This document shows positions 7,656 through 10,531 of a stretch of DNA of 10,531 nucleotides, in pieces. How positions within the stretch are numbered: the first letter of the stretch is position 1; the number at the start of each line of letters is the position of its first letter. The notes beneath the pieces are model-generated. The model ran no database searches and was not told where the DNA came from. It saw nothing but the letters and a program-made list of their open reading frames with translations. This stretch comes from Candidatus Heimdallarchaeota archaeon. Its GTDB lineage: Archaea; Asgardarchaeota; Heimdallarchaeia; Heimdallarchaeales; Heimdallarchaeaceae. The stretch spans positions 1-10,531 of the forward strand of contig JAEOTK010000027.1 in assembly GCA_016839875.1 (NCBI GenBank), given 5' to 3'. The translations under genes and the position numbers were made by a program.

Positions 7656-8378
7656 TTATCTCCTCTTCTTGACATTTCTTAATTTCTCTTCAATCACTTT
7701 ACCTTCTTGAAGAATATAGATTCGATCTGTCTCACTTGCTGCAGTGTAATCATGAGTAACCATTATTACAGAAACGTCCATTTTGTGACTAATCTCTTTA
7801 AACAATTGGATAATTTTCATTCCAGTAATTGCGTCTAAGTTCCCAGTTGGTTCATCTGCATAAATAATAGAAGGGTTATGAGCTAGAGCTCGAGCAATTG
7901 CTACCCTTTGTTTTTCTCCTCCACTCAATTCTTCTGGTAAATGGTCTTTTCTACTATAAAGTTCAACAGCTTCTAAATACTCATTGGCTTTAGTTTCAGC
8001 TTCTATGTCAGAAATCCCCCTAACAACCATCGGCAATTTAACATTTTCAACAGCTGTCAGATAATCAATTAAAGCAAAGTTTTGGAAAATTATTGCAGAA
8101 TGTGTTCTACGGATCTTCAGAAGTTCTTCAGACTTCAGATCTATAAGTTGAATATCATCTATTCTTATTTCTCCCGCAGTGAGAGTTTCCAAAGTTGATA
8201 AAATGTTAACTAGAGTAGATTTTCCGCTTCCACTAACTCCCATTATTGATACAAATTCACCTTTCTCTATTTCTAAATCCAATCCAGTTAGAACAGGAAC
8301 ACTCTCTTTATTTTCCAATTCGTAGTTTTTTACTAGATTCTTGGTGATGATAGCGAATCTGGTTTTACTTTCAGCCAT
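7656..8378 (-). CDS. ABC transporter ATPase (MacB/LolD type), first gene of the operon
   Basis: A 240-residue ATP-binding subunit of normal length. Visible are Walker A GVSGSGKST (47-55), Q-loop Q99, signature LSGGE (151-155), Walker B IIYADE (171-176) and switch H209, with ADEPTGNLDA typical of the LolD/MacB/FtsE group. It differs clearly from the zinc-ribbon ATPase two genes downstream and lacks any extension, so the transporter may use two unlike ATPases. The frame is open up to an ATG at 8429, but that would start upstream of the TATA-like box at 8408-8401 and add a cysteine-rich hydrophobic leader foreign to the family. ATG at 8378 lies about 27 bp after that box, matching the window's leaderless pattern. 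The stop is one base before the permease ATG. Confidence 0.94.
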   Translation of the reverse strand: MAESKTRFAIITKNLVKNYELENKESVPVLTGLDLEIEKGEFVSIMGVSGSGKSTLVNILSTLETLTAGEIRIDDIQLIDLKSEELLKIRRTHSAIIFQNFALIDYLTAVENVKLPMVVRGISDIEAETKANEYLEAVELYSRKDHLPEELSGGEKQRVAIARALAHNPSIIYADEPTGNLDAITGMKIIQLFKEISHKMDVSVIMVTHDYTAASETDRIYILQEGKVIEEKLRNVKKRR

Positions 8379-8400
8379 TACAACTATTAAACAACATACA

Positions 8401-8408
8401 TTTATATT
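8401..8408 (-). promoter_or_regulatory. TATA-like box for the ABC operon
   Basis: On the minus strand this reads AATATAAA, centred about 27 bp upstream of the ATG at 8378. There is no Shine-Dalgarno sequence before that ATG. Position and lack of a leader argue that 8378, not 8429, is the start of the first ATPase gene. Confidence 0.6.
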
Positions 8409-8440
8409 AGTAGCTAAACATTGAAACACGTTTACTTAGC

Positions 8441-8448
8441 TTTATAAG
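8441..8448 (+). promoter_or_regulatory. TATA-like box for the serine hydrolase gene
   Basis: TTTATAAG is centred about 28 bp upstream of the ATG at 8473, again without a Shine-Dalgarno sequence. The two divergent TATA-like boxes in this 94-bp spacer are only 32 bp apart, so one regulator bound between them could act on both units. The space between them contains GCTAA (8413-8417) and TTAGC (8436-8440) as a weak, imperfect inverted repeat. Confidence 0.6.
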
Positions 8449-8472
8449 AACTCATGTTAATAATTTTAACGA

Positions 8473-10461
8473 ATGATGAGCATTAAGGGCAAATTAACTA
8501 AAAAGATTTGTGTGATTGCAGTTGTTAGTGTTTTTCTATTTACTTCAGTTTCTACTTCTGAAACCGTAATCAGTGATATCTCTATAAATAATAATTTTCA
8601 ATTGAATGATTTCAAAAATACAAAACAAGATCTAACATCTCCTGCTGAACTTGAGGTTTTCTTAGATAGTATTATTCCAGATCAGCTAGAGAATTACTCT
8701 GTAGCTGGTGCTACTTTTTCTATGGTTAAAGATGGTGCGGTTTTTCTTGAAAAAGGATATGGAGTCGCTGATTCTGTTTCTGAAACTCCTGTTGTTTCGA
8801 ATGAAACTATATTTAGAATTGGTTCAGTCTCCAAATTATTTACCGCAACAGCTGTAATGCAACTAGTGGAGGATGGATTGCTAGATTTAGATGTTGATGT
8901 TAACAATTATCTCACTGCTTTTCAGATACCAGATACATATGAGGAATCTATCACTTTAAGGCATTTACTTACACATACAACTGGTTTTGAAGTTGCAGAT
9001 ATTCAAACTATTCATGCAAGTTCTCAAATTCTCACACCTTTAGAGGAGTTATTAGCAGAACGAATTCCTGATAGAGTTCGACCTCCAGGGGTTGCTTGTT
9101 CATATTCTAATTATGGTTTTGCTTTACTGGGTTATATAGTGCAAGAAGTTTCAGGAAATGATTTTGAACAATATGTAGATGACGAAATTTTTACTCCATT
9201 AAAAATGAATTCCAGTACATTCCGACAACCCTTACCTGGAGATTTATCTTCACGAATTTCTTCAGGACATGATGAGTATAAAATCCCTAGATATTTTGAA
9301 TATATTAGTGTTTATCCTGCAGGATCAGTAAGCTCTACAGCTTCAGATATGTCTAACTTTATGATGGCACTATTGAACAATGGAAGCTATAATGGTAATA
9401 GAATTCTTGAAGAAGATACTGTTGAAATGATGTTAGCCAATCAGTTTCATCCCAATGAGCATCTGTGTGGAATGGGTTTGGGTTTTTATCAATTTGATCT
9501 AAGTGAAGAGAGATTAATGGGACATGGTGGAGACACGTTGTTTTTCCATAGTCGTATGATGTTGATACCTGAACTTGATATTGGAGTTTTCGCATCCTAT
9601 AATAGTATAGGTGGATCATTAGCAAGAACTGAACTTTTTGATGCATTTGCAGAAGAATATCTCACAAAACCTGTAATGAATATAGAACCTATCCAAGGAT
9701 ATAAGAGAAGAGCAAGAAAGTTTAATGGATTTTATGTTTCATCTAGAAGGATTTATTCCGATAAAACCTTGATGAAAGAGAAAGATTTTCTTACCGAAAG
9801 CATTACTATAACAGCTAAAGAAGGTCACCTAATTGTTACCAATATAAACGGATTGGAATTTGTAGAAGTTGAACCTAACTATTTCGTAGAAACTACTGGT
9901 GAGTACAATTTCGAATTAGCTTTTATCGAGAATAATAGAGGAGAAATAAGACATTTCTACACAAATTTCATAGGACCCTTTTACGCTTTCGAAAGAACAC
10001 ATTCTCTTTATTATGGATCGGAATTAGAAACAGGAATAGTAGCAGGTCTTCTAATTATTATGCTAATCTCTGTTGGTTATTGGGGTGTAAGAGGAATTAA
10101 AGGTGTGATTAAAGAAAAAGAGAAAAATCCAAAAATCCAAAAATTTGCAAGATGGGGAATATTTGTAAATTTCATCTTAGGGACCATTATAGTAGTAATG
10201 ACTGCAATAAAGCTAAATAATGATATTTTGCTTACTACAGAAATAATAAAATCCTTTAATGGACTGCTAATTTTTCCATTTCTTTTTCTTTTATCAGTAA
10301 TATCTCTATTAGTATTTACATGGTTTGCATGGTTTGGAATAAAAAGCACAAAAGGAGAACCGTACTGGAAATTATCTGGACGAATTCACTACTCAATACT
10401 CGTAGCTCTTTCCATTGTGTTGGTAGGAATATTCGCTTCTTGGCAACTCTTCATAATATAA
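8473..10461 (+). CDS. Membrane-anchored beta-lactamase-fold serine hydrolase with four C-terminal helices
   Basis: A 662-residue protein of the beta-lactamase/class C family (esterases, D-aminopeptidases, LACTB-type proteases). A basic start followed by a hydrophobic stretch (about 11-28) is a signal peptide or anchor. The catalytic SxxK is SVSK (S118, K121), the second motif YSN is Y211-N213, and HGG is at 351-353. LRHLLTHTTGF (162-172) is the usual family landmark. After a beta-rich region (about 410-510) come four hydrophobic helices (about 521-541, 562-580, 598-620, 637-660), so the active domain is probably outside and tethered at both ends. All catalytic motifs are intact. Substrate is not readable: a peptide, ester or D-amino acid compound is likelier than an antibiotic. 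Two adjacent ATGs (8473, 8476) could serve as start. It diverges from the ABC operon. Confidence 0.9.
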   Translation: MMSIKGKLTKKICVIAVVSVFLFTSVSTSETVISDISINNNFQLNDFKNTKQDLTSPAELEVFLDSIIPDQLENYSVAGATFSMVKDGAVFLEKGYGVADSVSETPVVSNETIFRIGSVSKLFTATAVMQLVEDGLLDLDVDVNNYLTAFQIPDTYEESITLRHLLTHTTGFEVADIQTIHASSQILTPLEELLAERIPDRVRPPGVACSYSNYGFALLGYIVQEVSGNDFEQYVDDEIFTPLKMNSSTFRQPLPGDLSSRISSGHDEYKIPRYFEYISVYPAGSVSSTASDMSNFMMALLNNGSYNGNRILEEDTVEMMLANQFHPNEHLCGMGLGFYQFDLSEERLMGHGGDTLFFHSRMMLIPELDIGVFASYNSIGGSLARTELFDAFAEEYLTKPVMNIEPIQGYKRRARKFNGFYVSSRRIYSDKTLMKEKDFLTESITITAKEGHLIVTNINGLEFVEVEPNYFVETTGEYNFELAFIENNRGEIRHFYTNFIGPFYAFERTHSLYYGSELETGIVAGLLIIMLISVGYWGVRGIKGVIKEKEKNPKIQKFARWGIFVNFILGTIIVVMTAIKLNNDILLTTEIIKSFNGLLIFPFLFLLSVISLLVFTWFAWFGIKSTKGEPYWKLSGRIHYSILVALSIVLVGIFASWQLFII

Positions 10462-10498
10462 AATATGATAAAAAACACAGCAAAATAATATTTGAGGG

Positions 10499-10525
10499 AA
10501 GGGAAGTTTCCCTTATTTTTTCTTT
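10499..10525 (+). terminator. Hairpin plus T-tract after the serine hydrolase gene
   Basis: AAGGGAA (10499-10505) and TTCCCTT (10508-10514) are exact reverse complements. With a four-base loop this leaves a 6-bp stem, followed by ATTTTTTCTTT (10515-10525). It lies 38 bp past the stop codon at 10461. T-tracts terminate archaeal transcription with or without a hairpin, so a terminator is the likely role. Confidence 0.65.
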
Positions 10526-10531
10526 AAACTT

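Noticed and set aside
8413..8440. GCTAA/TTAGC inverted repeat as an operator between the divergent TATA boxes
   Set aside because: Only five exact pairs at a wide spacing, with the inner AAAC/GTTT pair on a different centre; chance is likely enough that it is only mentioned with the promoter.
9359..9646. A 95-codon open frame on the minus strand
   Set aside because: It is antisense to the serine hydrolase around its HGG motif and has no recognisable features.
10123..10146. Near-tandem AAAAATCC repeats
   Set aside because: Three short A-rich units inside the hydrolase frame encode a lysine/asparagine-rich linker; this is low complexity in an A+T-rich gene.
8473..10461. Serine hydrolase as an antibiotic-resistance beta-lactamase
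   Set aside because: The fold motifs are shared with many esterases and peptidases. The long C-terminal membrane module and archaeal setting do not suggest drug resistance.

Overview
The window is A+T-rich and gene-dense, with almost no space between genes, and looks archaeal. Four of the five transcription units with a visible 5' end have a TATA-like box centred about 26-29 bp upstream of the start codon and no clear ribosome binding site. That is the pattern of leaderless archaeal transcripts. Genes inside operons instead carry strong Shine-Dalgarno sequences (GAGGAGA, AGGTGA). The combination of FtsX-type ABC systems, a zinc-ribbon tail on an ATPase and a membrane-anchored beta-lactamase-fold protein would fit an Asgard or similar uncultivated archaeon, but that placement is inference only.

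Left part (1-3790): a small-molecule metabolism block. A cyclic amidohydrolase (dihydroorotase/hydantoinase/allantoinase superfamily) runs off the left edge on the minus strand. It is divergent from a plus-strand pair, a group II PLP-dependent amino acid decarboxylase and an Asp/Glu/hydantoin racemase family protein, which overlap by 4 bp. The 86-bp divergent spacer holds a perfect 19-bp palindrome plus a 10-bp direct repeat, a likely operator. A class III PLP aminotransferase converges on the racemase with only 4 bp between stop codons. Together these suggest turnover of an amino acid, diamine or cyclic ureide, but the substrate cannot be read from sequence alone.

Middle part (3846-8378, minus strand): a tight three-gene ABC operon. 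It encodes a MacB/LolD-type ATPase, a 928-residue permease with two FtsX-like halves and about ten membrane segments, and a second ATPase. The second ATPase carries an unusual C-terminal extension: an AbrB-like beta segment followed by a CxxC-x10-CxxC zinc ribbon. Start codons for the first two genes are better placed downstream of the longest reading frames (at 8378 and 7654). A 9-bp inverted repeat straddles the 3' end of the operon.

Right part (8473-10461, plus strand): a secreted, membrane-anchored serine hydrolase of the beta-lactamase/class C fold with four C-terminal transmembrane helices. It is transcribed divergently from the ABC operon out of a 94-bp spacer with two TATA boxes. A hairpin followed by a T-tract closes the window. 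No tRNA, rRNA, CRISPR array, insertion sequence or phage gene was seen.
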